Part shown: in pieces, positions 37,045 through 45,949 of the stretch
Position numbering within the stretch: position 1 is the first letter of the stretch
Layout: every line of letters starts with the position of its first letter
Source of the DNA: CAZGMJ01 sp964526785
GTDB taxonomy: Bacteria > Planctomycetota > Phycisphaerae > Sedimentisphaerales > Anaerobacaceae
Reading direction: 5' to 3'
Assembly: GCA_964526785.1 (NCBI GenBank)
Contig: CAZGMJ010000021.1
Coordinates: 1 to 64,000, forward strand
DNA: 64,000 nt
Program-made: the position numbers and the translations under genes
Notes under the pieces: model-generated
Told to the model about the DNA's origin: nothing
Databases searched by the model: none
What the model saw: the letters and a program-made list of their open reading frames with translations, nothing else

Positions 37045-38388
37045 ATGCGCAAGTCGTTGTTTCTTGCAACGCTATGGTTCGCACTTGTACTTAGCGCGGC
37101 GTCGGTACGCTCACAGACTTACCCAAGCTGGCCCGTCAAGCAGTCGTCAAATAGCAGATATCTGGTGGATGAGAAGGGCCGGCCGTTCTTTGCTCTGGGG
37201 GATTGCCTGTGGAAGATGCATCTGTATAAGCCTGAAGAAGTCGATTTGATTTTCGATGATCGAGCCGAAAAGGGCTTCACGGTGATGTGCGTAGCCACGG
37301 GTTGTGAAGGGGCTCTGACCAACTACGCCGGCGAGCATGCCTTTGGCAGCGACGATCTGGCACGGCCGAATGAGGGCTATTGGTCCCATATCGACTACGT
37401 CGTTCAGGCGGCAAAAGACCGCGGCATGGCCGTGATGCTGAATCCCATCTGGATTCGGCATCATCGAGAACGAATCCGCAAGGCGGGACCGCAGGGCTGC
37501 TACGACTACGGAAAGTGGATCTCCCGTCGTTACGGACCCTATCGGAACGTGATGTTCTTCGTCGGCGGCGATCATCCGCCGCGCGAGGAGCGGGACGAAA
37601 TGAATCGAATGGCCCAGGGGGTCAAGGATGTCTGGCCGGAAGCGCTGATTACCTACCATGCGGAACACCAGCATCCCAGCCGGGACTTCTTTCCCGACGC
37701 CGAATGGCTGGACATTAACTGGACGTATGCCTACACCCCCGAGCACAGAAAGCCGGACTATCCCTACAGCCAGGGATTCGAAGAATGGCGGGACCATCCC
37801 GATACGCCGGTCTGGTTTAGCGAAGGCTATTATGACTGGGGCGGGAAGGGCCTGTCGGGCAACGATGGCGGACGCTATATGATGCGCCGCCAGATGTACT
37901 GGGTGCTGCTGTCCAGCATCGCCGGGTACAACTACGGTGCAGAAGGAGTGCAGGACAGGCAGAACAACTACAGCGGCAACGGCATGACCTGGCAGGAGAC
38001 GCTGGATTATCCGAGTTCCTACGACTGCAAGCGGATGGTGGAACTGCTGGCGGAACTGAAATGGTGGAAGCTTGTGCCCGATTACGACAACAAGACTTTG
38101 ACCGGCGGCTACGGGCACTTCATGGGCGATAGGGGCGATGATTATGCCCCGGCCGCCCGGGCGCACGATGGGAGTTTTGCGCTTGTCTATACCCCTGTCG
38201 CGCGAAAGCTGCAGATCGACATGAGCCGGTTCAAAGGAACAGTTAAAGCGAAATGGTTTGATCCGACCAATGGCGAGCACAAAAGAGCAGGCTCCTATGA
38301 GAATTCGGGCTCGCGCGTTTTTACCTCTCCCGGCGATAACGGAACGGGCGAAGAAGACTGGCTGTTGGTGCTGCAAGCGGATAAGTGA
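37045..38388 (+). CDS. GH140-like (DUF4038, apiosidase-like) secreted glycosidase, first copy
   Basis: 447 aa from ATG 37045 (AGAGG at 37031-37035; an in-frame TTG at 37036 is less likely). The signal peptide ends near SVRSQ. The body has RYLVDEKGRPFFALGDCLWKM, then NEGYWSHIDYVVQAAKDRGM, and ISRRYGPYRNVMFFVGGDH, matching the DUF4038 TIM barrel. The C-terminal part has KAKWFDPTNGEHKRAGSYENSG and ends in EDWLLVL, the Collagen_bind_2-like domain found after DUF4038. Known GH140 members remove apiose from rhamnogalacturonan II. It is followed by a paralogue 86 bases on. Confidence 0.9.
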   Translation: MRKSLFLATLWFALVLSAASVRSQTYPSWPVKQSSNSRYLVDEKGRPFFALGDCLWKMHLYKPEEVDLIFDDRAEKGFTVMCVATGCEGALTNYAGEHAFGSDDLARPNEGYWSHIDYVVQAAKDRGMAVMLNPIWIRHHRERIRKAGPQGCYDYGKWISRRYGPYRNVMFFVGGDHPPREERDEMNRMAQGVKDVWPEALITYHAEHQHPSRDFFPDAEWLDINWTYAYTPEHRKPDYPYSQGFEEWRDHPDTPVWFSEGYYDWGGKGLSGNDGGRYMMRRQMYWVLLSSIAGYNYGAEGVQDRQNNYSGNGMTWQETLDYPSSYDCKRMVELLAELKWWKLVPDYDNKTLTGGYGHFMGDRGDDYAPAARAHDGSFALVYTPVARKLQIDMSRFKGTVKAKWFDPTNGEHKRAGSYENSGSRVFTSPGDNGTGEEDWLLVLQADK

Positions 38389-38474
38389 TCGGCGCTGTAG
38401 CATGGATGGTCTTTAATACCCAGACATGTATGACTGATTCAGCAGAAGAAATGATGAACGGAGGATTCGAAATC

Positions 38475-39974
38475 GTGAAAAGACTGGCATGTCTTGTTTT
38501 GTGTTTGGTATTGATAACTGCGACTACAGGTTTGTCCCGGCCGATCGAGCGGCCCGCCTGGCCCTTGCAGGTCAAGACGATTGAGGTTGTCCCCGGTGTC
38601 AGCAAGGCGTATCTGGAAGATCAGAAGGGCAAACCTCTCCTGTGGAACGCCGATACGTGCTGGTTTCTGACGTTCGGGGTAAGCCAAGCCGATGCGATGC
38701 ACTATCTTGAGGACAGGGCCAGACGGGGCATTGCCGTGGTTCAGTGCATGCTGCTTCATTGGACTCGCGACGGAGATGATAGCTGGTTTGGCGTCAAGGC
38801 TTTTGAGGATGACAGGTTTGACCGGCCGAATGAGAGATATTGGCAGCACGTCGATAACATCGTGAACGCCGCTAAAGGCTTTGGCGTAACGCTGTGCATG
38901 GCCCTGGCCTGGAACGGGTGCTGCGGCGAAGGCTGGGACAAGGTGCTCAACAGCGACTACAACAGGCGAAACGATTACGAGCCTCTTAAGAAGTACGCGC
39001 GTTTCATCGGAAGGCGTTACGGCAAGGCAGGCAACGTGATCATATTCCTCGGCGGCGACAGCAGCGGAAACAAGGAAATCTTCGCAAAAATGGCGTCCGC
39101 TCTCAAGGAAGCAGCCCCGCAGGTTCTGATCGCTCATCATCCGAGCAGTTGGTACGGCCATCCCGATACGTACGGAATCAAGAGCAGCACGTCAGCGGGC
39201 GAACACGGCCACGCGGATTATCTCGACGTAAGCTGGACCTACACGTACTGGCCCGGCCAGAACAACCGCGATCACTCGCATCCCTATTGGCTCAATCACA
39301 TCGAATGGAATCGCAATCAGAAAGTCCCGGCGGCAGTCTCCAGAGCACGTCCTTTTCTGCTGGGTGAAAGCGGCTACGAGAATGAGCGAGGCTCCGAAGT
39401 TTGCCGCATTCGCCGTCTGATGCACTGGAACATTGTCTGCGGTGCTATCGGCCATGGCTTCGGGAACGGTTCGATCTGGAAACTCGACGACGACTGGAAA
39501 GAGCAGCTCGATTCGCCGGGCAGCCGGGCTTTGGGGCACATGCTGGATATTTACGGGGACCGCCCCTGGTGGAAGCTTGTGCCGGAGCAGCCGAAGGATG
39601 AGTATTTCATCGGCGATCCGATCAGAATAGCCGGCGGCGAGACATTTATTCTGTCAGGCCAGGAGAAATACGACAATATTCGCAGCATGAATGAGAAGCG
39701 GGGCGCGAAATTCGTCGCGGCCGCGAGGACGCGGGAAGGCAGTCTCATCATGGCATACTTCCCGCACGGCTACAGCAAGTCCGGCATCGAAATCGACATG
39801 ACCAGACTTGCAGGGCCGGCCCGGGCGGTTTGGATCGACCCGCAAAGCGCCGCTGAGAAGATAATCGATGGTTCACCCCTGCCCAACAGGGGCGCGCGGA
39901 AGTTCAAGCCGCCGGGTTCCAACAGCTTTGGCGACGAAGACTGGGTGCTGGTGCTCGAAACGGGTGGGAAATAG
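38475..39974 (+). CDS. GH140-like (DUF4038, apiosidase-like) secreted glycosidase, second copy
   Basis: 499 aa from GTG 38475, preceded by GGAGG at 38460-38464, which yields a clean signal peptide (VKRLACLVLCLVLITATTGLS). Upstream ATG codons lack a ribosome site. Motifs parallel the first copy: QKGKPLLWNADTCWFLTFGVSQADAMHYLE, NERYWQHVDNIVNAAKGFG, IGRRYGKAGNVIIFLGGD, WWKLVPEQP and a final DEDWVLVLE. The two are paralogues with clear divergence, so they probably act on different linkages. The last hundred residues are the Collagen_bind_2-like domain. Confidence 0.9.
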   Translation: MKRLACLVLCLVLITATTGLSRPIERPAWPLQVKTIEVVPGVSKAYLEDQKGKPLLWNADTCWFLTFGVSQADAMHYLEDRARRGIAVVQCMLLHWTRDGDDSWFGVKAFEDDRFDRPNERYWQHVDNIVNAAKGFGVTLCMALAWNGCCGEGWDKVLNSDYNRRNDYEPLKKYARFIGRRYGKAGNVIIFLGGDSSGNKEIFAKMASALKEAAPQVLIAHHPSSWYGHPDTYGIKSSTSAGEHGHADYLDVSWTYTYWPGQNNRDHSHPYWLNHIEWNRNQKVPAAVSRARPFLLGESGYENERGSEVCRIRRLMHWNIVCGAIGHGFGNGSIWKLDDDWKEQLDSPGSRALGHMLDIYGDRPWWKLVPEQPKDEYFIGDPIRIAGGETFILSGQEKYDNIRSMNEKRGAKFVAAARTREGSLIMAYFPHGYSKSGIEIDMTRLAGPARAVWIDPQSAAEKIIDGSPLPNRGARKFKPPGSNSFGDEDWVLVLETGGK

Positions 39975-40111
39975 CACGAATGCAGGCGAAAAGGCTGTTC
40001 GCTCAAGAACGTGTTCATGCAGCGCGGTGCAAGACAGAGCAGTTGTGCGGCTATCTCTATACATGCCGCAGTACAGGCGATTTCTTCGGTTCGCTGCGTT
40101 ATTTCGTTCGC

Positions 40112-41248
40112 TTACTGCTTCAGCGTGTTCCTCCAGATTTCGACCGGCTGGTATGGGCCGCTCCAGTTTGCGCCGACCAGGTCAACGTCTCCATCGGCGT
40201 CGATGTCGCCTGCCTGGATGTAATGCGAACCCTTTGATGACAGAACCTGCCTGGTCCAGGCGGTTCCGGCGGTTTTGTTGATGAACAGTGCGACTTCGTC
40301 GGGATCCCGGCCCTGATGCATTTCCGAGATGGCCACGTCAACCAGGCCGTCGGAATTGAAATCGGCGGCGGCAAGTCCGTGAATAACGCATTCGATGCTA
40401 TCGACGATGACATGTTCGGTCCAGCCGGCGGTGGTGGGATCCTGTGGCGCCTCGAACCAGGACAGCCGGTACGTCTGGCCCTTAAGCTCGGAGGGCGAGA
40501 GGATGACGTCCAGACGACCGTCTTTGTTGATATCCGCCACCTGTACGGTGGCATTGCGGTGCCAGTCGGCGATTTCGTGGGCAGCCCATTCTTCGCCGGC
40601 GACGGTTCCGGTATTCTCAAACCAAAGCGCCCCGACAACCACATCGGCGTCACCGTCGTTGTCGATATCCGCCGCCGCGAGCCCCTCGCCGTGCGGACAT
40701 TCGATGATGTGGCGGACCCACCGGTCCTCCTCTTTCTGTTGCCACAGGAATACCTTGTCACCCGCTTTGCTGCCGAATTCGGACTGATCGCGCGTGATGA
40801 TATCCAGGCGGCCGTCGCCGTCGAGATCGGCCAGCGCCAGATCGTGTGTGGGATGGTCGGCCACGCGATGGGACTTCCAGCCGTCGCCGGAAGAGCGCGG
40901 CGGGTTCAAGAGCGGATTCTCATACCAGAAGAGCCCGCCCAGAACGATATCGTTGTCGCCGTCGCCGTCGATGTCGCCGGCAACCCCATCGACGGTTTTG
41001 TAACCACCTTTAGCGATGAGACTCTTCTTCCAGTGGGGGTATGCAAACCAGACCAGCGGTCCGCGCCGCCCGGCGATCGCTATGTCGCAGAAGCCGTCGT
41101 TATCGATGTCCACGATGATCTTACCCCATGGATCCTTGACACTGGTGTCGATTACCATGTGTTCAAAGGGGATATCTGCGGCGCACATCAGATGAGGAAA
41201 CGCCGCGGCAAACGTTAATACGGCAGGGAGAAAGTTCATTCGCTTCAT
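40112..41248 (-). CDS. Secreted FG-GAP/VCBS repeat protein
   Basis: 378 aa from ATG 41248 (GGAGG 9 bases upstream). A signal peptide ends near MCAADIPF. At least six Ca-binding-type repeats occur: VDIDNDGFCDIAIAG, GDIDGDGDNDIVLGG, ADLDGDGRLDIITRD, ADIDNDGDADVVVGA, ADINKDGRLDVILS and GDIDADGDVDLVG. They form an integrin-like beta-propeller. Such proteins are abundant in Planctomycetota; their role is likely binding or presentation of substrate. It converges with the second GH140-like gene from the other strand. Confidence 0.9.
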   Translation of the reverse strand: MKRMNFLPAVLTFAAAFPHLMCAADIPFEHMVIDTSVKDPWGKIIVDIDNDGFCDIAIAGRRGPLVWFAYPHWKKSLIAKGGYKTVDGVAGDIDGDGDNDIVLGGLFWYENPLLNPPRSSGDGWKSHRVADHPTHDLALADLDGDGRLDIITRDQSEFGSKAGDKVFLWQQKEEDRWVRHIIECPHGEGLAAADIDNDGDADVVVGALWFENTGTVAGEEWAAHEIADWHRNATVQVADINKDGRLDVILSPSELKGQTYRLSWFEAPQDPTTAGWTEHVIVDSIECVIHGLAAADFNSDGLVDVAISEMHQGRDPDEVALFINKTAGTAWTRQVLSSKGSHYIQAGDIDADGDVDLVGANWSGPYQPVEIWRNTLKQ

Positions 41249-41310
41249 GCTGTAAGACCTCCGGACAGGTGCTTTTGGACCTCGATCAATTGGCCGGTAT
41301 TTCAGTATGC

Positions 41311-41340
41311 ATGATATCGTACCAGCGCGTATGCTGACAA
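41311..41340 (-). promoter_or_regulatory. Promoter for the VCBS repeat gene
   Basis: On the minus strand TTGTCA (41335-41340) and TATCAT (41311-41316), 18-base spacer, about 60 bases before the start codon. Confidence 0.5.
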
Positions 41341-41369
41341 ACAACCCGTTTGCCGCGAAGCGCAAATGC

Positions 41370-41398
41370 TTGACATCGCGGCCCGCCGGTTGCATACT
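41370..41398 (+). promoter_or_regulatory. Promoter for the fused sigma factor gene
   Basis: TTGACA (41370-41375) and CATACT (41393-41398) with a 17-base spacer. The predicted transcript begins only about 15 bases before the ATG at 41422, so the leader is very short. Confidence 0.55.
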
Positions 41399-41421
41399 TC
41401 ACGTGGAGACAGGCATTGATT

Positions 41422-42324
41422 ATGGCCGCCGAAGCAGAACAATATCTATTGGATCGTATCCGCCGGGGCAATCAGCAGGCGTGGTCGGAGTTCGTGGATC
41501 GGTACCGCGGCCGGCTCATCAGCTTTGCGCGGGCCAAACTCGGCCAGCGGGCGGACGCCGAGGATGCAGTTCAGGAGACTTTCGTCGCCTTTGTGCGCAG
41601 TTTGCAGGATTACAGGGGCGACTGCGGGCTGGAGACGTATCTTTTCGCGCTGCTGCGGCGTAAGATCATCGACTCCTACAGGCACAATCGGTCGCGCAAT
41701 GTCTGCCTGATTCAGGATGCGTATGACGTGCAGGGTAGCGACAGGCCGTCCGATCCCTTTGCGGACATTCCCGGTGCGGACCAGACGGCGAGCTGGTATG
41801 CCCGGGCCGACGAGCAGTACGATGTGCAGAAAGCGGTGCTCACCGAGTCCATCGGCCGTGTGATTGACGGTTTCAAACGCTCGATGAAATTCCGCGATTT
41901 GCAGATCATCGAACTGCTCTTCTACAGCCAGTTGGCCAATAAGGACGTCGCGGCTATTATGGACATGCGCGAAAACGCCGTGGCCCTGATCAAACATCGC
42001 GCCCTGAAGCAGATTCGGGGCCATGTGGAGGCCGCACATGTGCCGGTCGGTCCGTCCTCGTCGGAGTTCGAGAATTTGCTCACCGATATGTGGGAGTCGC
42101 AGCGGCCGAGCTGTCCCAAACGCAGTACGATCGGGGCCTATCTGCTGGGCACGCTGGATGAGCAGTGGCATGACTATGTGGATTTCCACGTGAACAAGCT
42201 GGGCTGCCGGTACTGCAGGGCCAACTTCGACGATCTGCGCGAAAAAAGCGAAGCCAGACAAAGCACGAAGTTGCGCGATCGCATCATGGAATCGACGGTG
42301 GGGTTTCTCCACAAACCCGAGTAG
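41422..42324 (+). CDS. Sigma-70-family factor with C-terminal zinc-ligand-like domain
   Basis: 300 aa from ATG 41422. Region 2 is clear (about 20-95: QQAWSEFVDRYRGRLISFARAKLG, AEDAVQETFVAFVRSL, LETYLFALLRRKIIDSYR). Region 4 lies near 160-200 (FRDLQIIELLFYSQLANKDVAAIMDMRENAVALIKHRALKQI). The final 70 residues form an extra domain with C231 and H256-x5-C262-x2-C265, similar to the zinc-binding segment of anti-sigma factors. A sigma with this tail may control itself, as in some planctomycete sigma groups. It has its own promoter at 41370. Confidence 0.88.
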   Translation: MAAEAEQYLLDRIRRGNQQAWSEFVDRYRGRLISFARAKLGQRADAEDAVQETFVAFVRSLQDYRGDCGLETYLFALLRRKIIDSYRHNRSRNVCLIQDAYDVQGSDRPSDPFADIPGADQTASWYARADEQYDVQKAVLTESIGRVIDGFKRSMKFRDLQIIELLFYSQLANKDVAAIMDMRENAVALIKHRALKQIRGHVEAAHVPVGPSSSEFENLLTDMWESQRPSCPKRSTIGAYLLGTLDEQWHDYVDFHVNKLGCRYCRANFDDLREKSEARQSTKLRDRIMESTVGFLHKPE

Positions 42325-42435
42325 CGGCGGGGAATGAAAGCCGGCGGGCGAATCGGGCGGTACCGGGTCAGCTCGTCTGATCTGCGCAGATGGCGGCCTT
42401 CGGAGTGATCGGGCGCTTTGAACCGGCGGCAGAGT

Positions 42436-42897
42436 CTACAGCAATGAGCGGAGGAATCTGAGCAGACACGGGCCGAGAACGAGGATTCCTATGACGACCG
42501 AGCCGATGGCGGAGATCAGCACCGCCCCTGCGGCAACGTCCTTGGCTTTGCCGACCAGCGGATGAAACTCGGGCGAGGCTACGTCGGCCAGCAGTTCGAG
42601 GGCCGTGTTGAGCGCCTCGGCCGTCCACACCGCCATTATCGCCAGAACCAGCCAGCACCACTGGGCCGCTGAAAGACAGGCCAACGCGCCACCGATCAGC
42701 ACGAGGACCGAGACGATGGCATGAATCCAGGCGTTTTCCTGGGATTTGAGCATGATGCGGATCCCGCGAAGCGCGTATTTGAAACTCTGCAGCCGCATGC
42801 CGAGGGTAAGCCCGTTGTTCCTGTGCGGATTTGTCGACTCGTTCTCGCTCTGTTCGTCCGCCTGGCGGGCCGGGGCTTTGTTGCTTGTATTGCTCAT
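42436..42897 (-). CDS. dgkA: Diacylglycerol kinase
   Basis: 153 aa from ATG 42897; no clear ribosome site precedes it, so the start is tentative, and residues 1-30 are polar. Three membrane helices follow with the signatures SQENAWIHAI, EALNTALELLAD (catalytic Glu residues) and KAKDVAAGAVL. It phosphorylates diacylglycerol or undecaprenol with ATP in the inner membrane to recycle lipid. Neighbours give no operon partner; it faces away from the unknown secreted protein at 43226. Confidence 0.92.
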   Translation of the reverse strand: MSNTSNKAPARQADEQSENESTNPHRNNGLTLGMRLQSFKYALRGIRIMLKSQENAWIHAIVSVLVLIGGALACLSAAQWCWLVLAIMAVWTAEALNTALELLADVASPEFHPLVGKAKDVAAGAVLISAIGSVVIGILVLGPCLLRFLRSLL

Positions 42898-43225
42898 GGG
42901 GCTATTACGCCCGGGTTGGGCTCTTTGTTCTCGATCGGTTATCTCAGGGTTCAGTACGTTGTGCATGTACATCTGGTATCGGTCAAAGACGTTTTGATTC
43001 TTAAACGGGGGCCGGCGAATCCGATTCTTCGCAAGCCGGCAAATAGCCATTCTCGCCGAAAGTTGTGGGTTCTGGCAAGAAGATGCCTGCCGAAGCAAAT
43101 CGACGGTTGTGAAGCTGTCATGCAGATATTCGGACCAAATCGCCGACATGCCAAGGTGATTGTGCCCGGGCGGTCGGCTCTGTACAATGCATGGTGACAA
43201 ACGGACCTTGACGGAGACTTCTTCA
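42898..43225. other. 328-bp divergent intergenic region
   Basis: Holds the promoters of dgkA (leftward) and of the unknown secreted protein (rightward, see 43160-43188). I see no gene: the leftward frame stays open but has no ribosome site. Confidence 0.5.
43160..43188 (+). promoter_or_regulatory. Possible promoter for the unknown secreted protein
   Basis: TTGTGC (43160-43165) and TACAAT (43183-43188), 17-base spacer, 37 bases before the ATG. The -35 part is weak. Confidence 0.4.
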
Positions 43226-44911
43226 ATGACAAATTGCAGGGCCATGACGAGCATTCTGACCATAGTACTCTTTGCAGTCGCACCATGCATCGGAAGTCGT
43301 CGCGGACCGGTGCGAGCCATATATGAAGTGCTGCTGCCCGAGGATGCGCATGGCAAGCAGGTACGCTCGCTGGAGATTGCCGAGGCCCCATGTGATGGCA
43401 GGCCGAACTGCCGCTGGTATCGCATGATCGGTACGAAGGTCAGCGGCGATTCGTATACCCTCTGGTTTGTCACTGATGCCGAGCCTTTCACCGCTGCACC
43501 GGCTGACATCACTTTCCATCGATACATTCTGCAGGAACCCAATCGGCCGGCCGTTGAATACGTCGACGCCGGCAGCGGCGAGGCGATGGTGCCCCTCTTT
43601 CATTTCGTTGAGGAATTGCTGCCCCGAGCCGACGGTGACGCGGCTGCAGAGCTGTTCGAGACAGGCACGTATCTGGGCCATCCTCTGATTCGCACGCGAA
43701 TGCTCGAAGGCATCGTGGTCACGGCACCTTCACAACTCGAGACGTTGAGGCTGCGGGGCGATCTGATCGTCGGTACCAGCCGCAACTTCCGCGACGACGG
43801 CAAAGGACGCGCCAGCCGCGAACATAATTACACCTTCGTGCCCTTTACGCAAAACGATTACGAACAGATGATCGCAGCGGGCATCAACTACTTCACCGCC
43901 AGGGGCCCGCAGGTGAACTGGATCTGCCACAAGCCGGTGTTCTACGATGGCTTCAGCCCCGAGATCGCCTTCCCTGAAGAACTGTACCGCCCCAACTTCA
44001 GAGGTTTGCGGATGTTCCTGGACGAGCCGGCGTGCAGGCTCGCGGGCAAGTATCCCGAGGGGGCTTCCTTGCAGACGGCGGTCGATATGATTCACGAACA
44101 CATCCGCCATAAGCTGTACAACGTATCGTATCGCACGCTGCTGAATTCGCACGGCATCGACACGGGGACGATGTCGCTCGTCGAGCCGGCCATTCCGATC
44201 TGGGAGACGTACATCGGAACCAGCTACTACCAGCTTGAGGCGAATCCATACGGCATCGTTCAGGAGTGTCGCTGGCGCATCGATCCGAACGCCGATTCAG
44301 AGCAGATACTCATGCTGCAACGGGTGAACGAAGAATTCGGCGTCAATATTCCCGTGACGCCGGAGAATCTCTTTACTTGGTTCTACAGCCAGATACGCGG
44401 CCCCGCTCTGGCTTTCGGAGCCAAATGGGGCATGAGCATCTACGGCCAGGCCGAACCGCACTTGCGCATAGCTTCCATGCAACTGGCATATGATATGGGG
44501 GCCGAGTTCGTCTGGTTCTGGACCTCCGATCACGATCACCATGTTCCGTATACCGAGCAACTGGAACTGGCGCGAGCGATTAGCGAATATGCCGATGCTC
44601 AGCCGCCAAGAGATCTCGATACGCTGCGCGGGGCGGCCGATGTGGCCGTTGTCTTGCCGTACGGCTACACGCTGCCCACCGTCTGGCAGATGTTCACCTG
44701 GGGAACGCATATCTACCCGCTCGATCGCACGAACTCGCACGGCCTTACGTACCGGCAAGTCCTGGGACCGGCCGTTTGCGAAATTGCCCGATGTCTCGGC
44801 GCGGGCATCAGCTACGACGTCGTGCCCGCGGGCGACCTTTTCAATCCGCGGCACTATCGGCGCGTCTTTCGGGTGCGGGCTGACGGCAGCGTGCGGATCG
44901 GCAACCGCTGA
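43226..44911 (+). CDS. Secreted protein of unknown family, possibly TIM-barrel glycosidase-like
   Basis: 561 aa from ATG 43226 (GGAGAC 7 bases upstream). A hydrophobic N-terminus MTNCRAMTSILTIVLFAVAPCIG is a likely signal. The middle part contains PFTQNDYEQMIAAGINYF, GPALAFGAKWGMSIYGQAEP and AYDMGAEFVWFWTSDHDHHVPY, which read like barrel strands of a glycosidase that places acidic and His residues at strand ends. The C-terminal 90 residues (GAADVAVVLPYGYTLPT, then AVCEIARCLGAGISYDVV) look like a Rossmann-like or glutamine-amidotransferase-like trimerisation domain as in GH42 enzymes. I recognise no named family, so function stays open. Confidence 0.7.
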   Translation: MTNCRAMTSILTIVLFAVAPCIGSRRGPVRAIYEVLLPEDAHGKQVRSLEIAEAPCDGRPNCRWYRMIGTKVSGDSYTLWFVTDAEPFTAAPADITFHRYILQEPNRPAVEYVDAGSGEAMVPLFHFVEELLPRADGDAAAELFETGTYLGHPLIRTRMLEGIVVTAPSQLETLRLRGDLIVGTSRNFRDDGKGRASREHNYTFVPFTQNDYEQMIAAGINYFTARGPQVNWICHKPVFYDGFSPEIAFPEELYRPNFRGLRMFLDEPACRLAGKYPEGASLQTAVDMIHEHIRHKLYNVSYRTLLNSHGIDTGTMSLVEPAIPIWETYIGTSYYQLEANPYGIVQECRWRIDPNADSEQILMLQRVNEEFGVNIPVTPENLFTWFYSQIRGPALAFGAKWGMSIYGQAEPHLRIASMQLAYDMGAEFVWFWTSDHDHHVPYTEQLELARAISEYADAQPPRDLDTLRGAADVAVVLPYGYTLPTVWQMFTWGTHIYPLDRTNSHGLTYRQVLGPAVCEIARCLGAGISYDVVPAGDLFNPRHYRRVFRVRADGSVRIGNR

Positions 44912-45025
44912 ATTGCCGGATGTGAGCGAGCCGAAGGGCCGGAGGCATTTTGGTCTGCGGCCTGAAGCTTCGGTCCGTTGCTTCGTCCGCCATCAACCGT
45001 GCCGACCCGCGTTCGGCAAACAAGA

Positions 45026-45052
45026 AGGGCTGCGAATTTCGTTCACAGCCCT
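45026..45052 (-). terminator. Hairpin terminator for the small coiled-coil gene
   Basis: AGGGCTG (45026-45032) and CAGCCCT (45046-45052) form a 7-bp stem with a 13-base loop. Read leftward it is followed by TCTTGTTT. It lies 66 bases beyond the stop of the gene at 45118. Confidence 0.5.
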
Positions 45053-45117
45053 GCGTCTTCGGAGCGATTATGACCTGCGGTATGTTATCGTGGAAATCTT
45101 ATCCGATAATGACGGTC

Positions 45118-45378
45118 CTACTCATCGCGCTCTTCAAGCATTTTCTTGAGTTGGGCGTTCTCCCGGCGAGTCGCCTCAAGATCGAACAACTGGTATTTCA
45201 CCACCACGCGAAGATAATCCAGCGATTCCTGGAGCGTCGTCAGTTTTTTGCGAAGCTCGTTCCTGCTGTTGCCAAGCTGGGCGGCCAGTTCCATGAGTTC
45301 CTTGCCGTGCTGTGCGGAGATGGAGTAAGCGGCCTTTGCGTCGTTGGTGGGTTGCTTGTTGCCGGCAGATTCGTTCAT
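45118..45378 (-). CDS. Small coiled-coil protein, function unknown
   Basis: 86 aa from ATG 45378, preceded by GAGGGGGG. No signal. Residues about 20-84 are heptad-rich and predicted coiled coil (LMELAAQLGNSRNELRKKLTTLQESLDYL, FDLEATRRENAQLKKMLEERDE). It is a soluble cytoplasmic protein, perhaps a dimer. No family is recognised. It stands alone, with a hairpin downstream and 571 non-coding bases upstream. Confidence 0.65.
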   Translation of the reverse strand: MNESAGNKQPTNDAKAAYSISAQHGKELMELAAQLGNSRNELRKKLTTLQESLDYLRVVVKYQLFDLEATRRENAQLKKMLEERDE

Positions 45379-45949
45379 TGATGCCCCCCTCAAATTCTGT
45401 TGTTTCTCGAATACGTCGAATGTACAGGCGACCGCCGAAGCGGTGTTTTCCAACTATGAACGTATTGTATCAGATGGCCGAATGCGAATCAAGAGAATAG
45501 CCGTCAGATGCGTGTTTTGCGCCTGTTTGCGGGGTTTCTATGGCAAGGGCGCGGTTCTTATCGGCCCGCAGTTCAAAGTCTTTTTCGCTTCAGTGCCCGC
45601 CTCATTTCAACAAATGCAGCCGGCAAAACCGCCTGGCGTCTTTTGCGTGTGGGAAGAAGTCGGGACTACGGACAGAAATGCATTGCATCTGCGGTTCACC
45701 TCCGTTGCGGACGAACAGCCTGGCACTGCCTCTATGGCCTGTCCATCCGTGAACCATTGGTCTGAGACGGGGCGGGCCAGTGAGATGCGGGCCCCGACAT
45801 ATTCCCGGCCCGATTCAGATGTTTTCTCCTGTGCGAATCTGCAGCCGGGTGTTACTTTCGTTGCAGGCAATGCAGTCGTCTATGGACAGATGGCAATGCC
45901 TGCGCCGGGGCATCAGGCACGGAGGCTTGTGGCCCCTCTTTGCATGCTG
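45379..45949. other. 571-bp intergenic region
   Basis: Between the small coiled-coil gene and the PHP gene, both leftward. No ribosome site, hairpin or reading frame looks convincing. A long rightward open frame covers part of it, but it runs on antisense to the PHP gene and is rejected. Confidence 0.45.
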
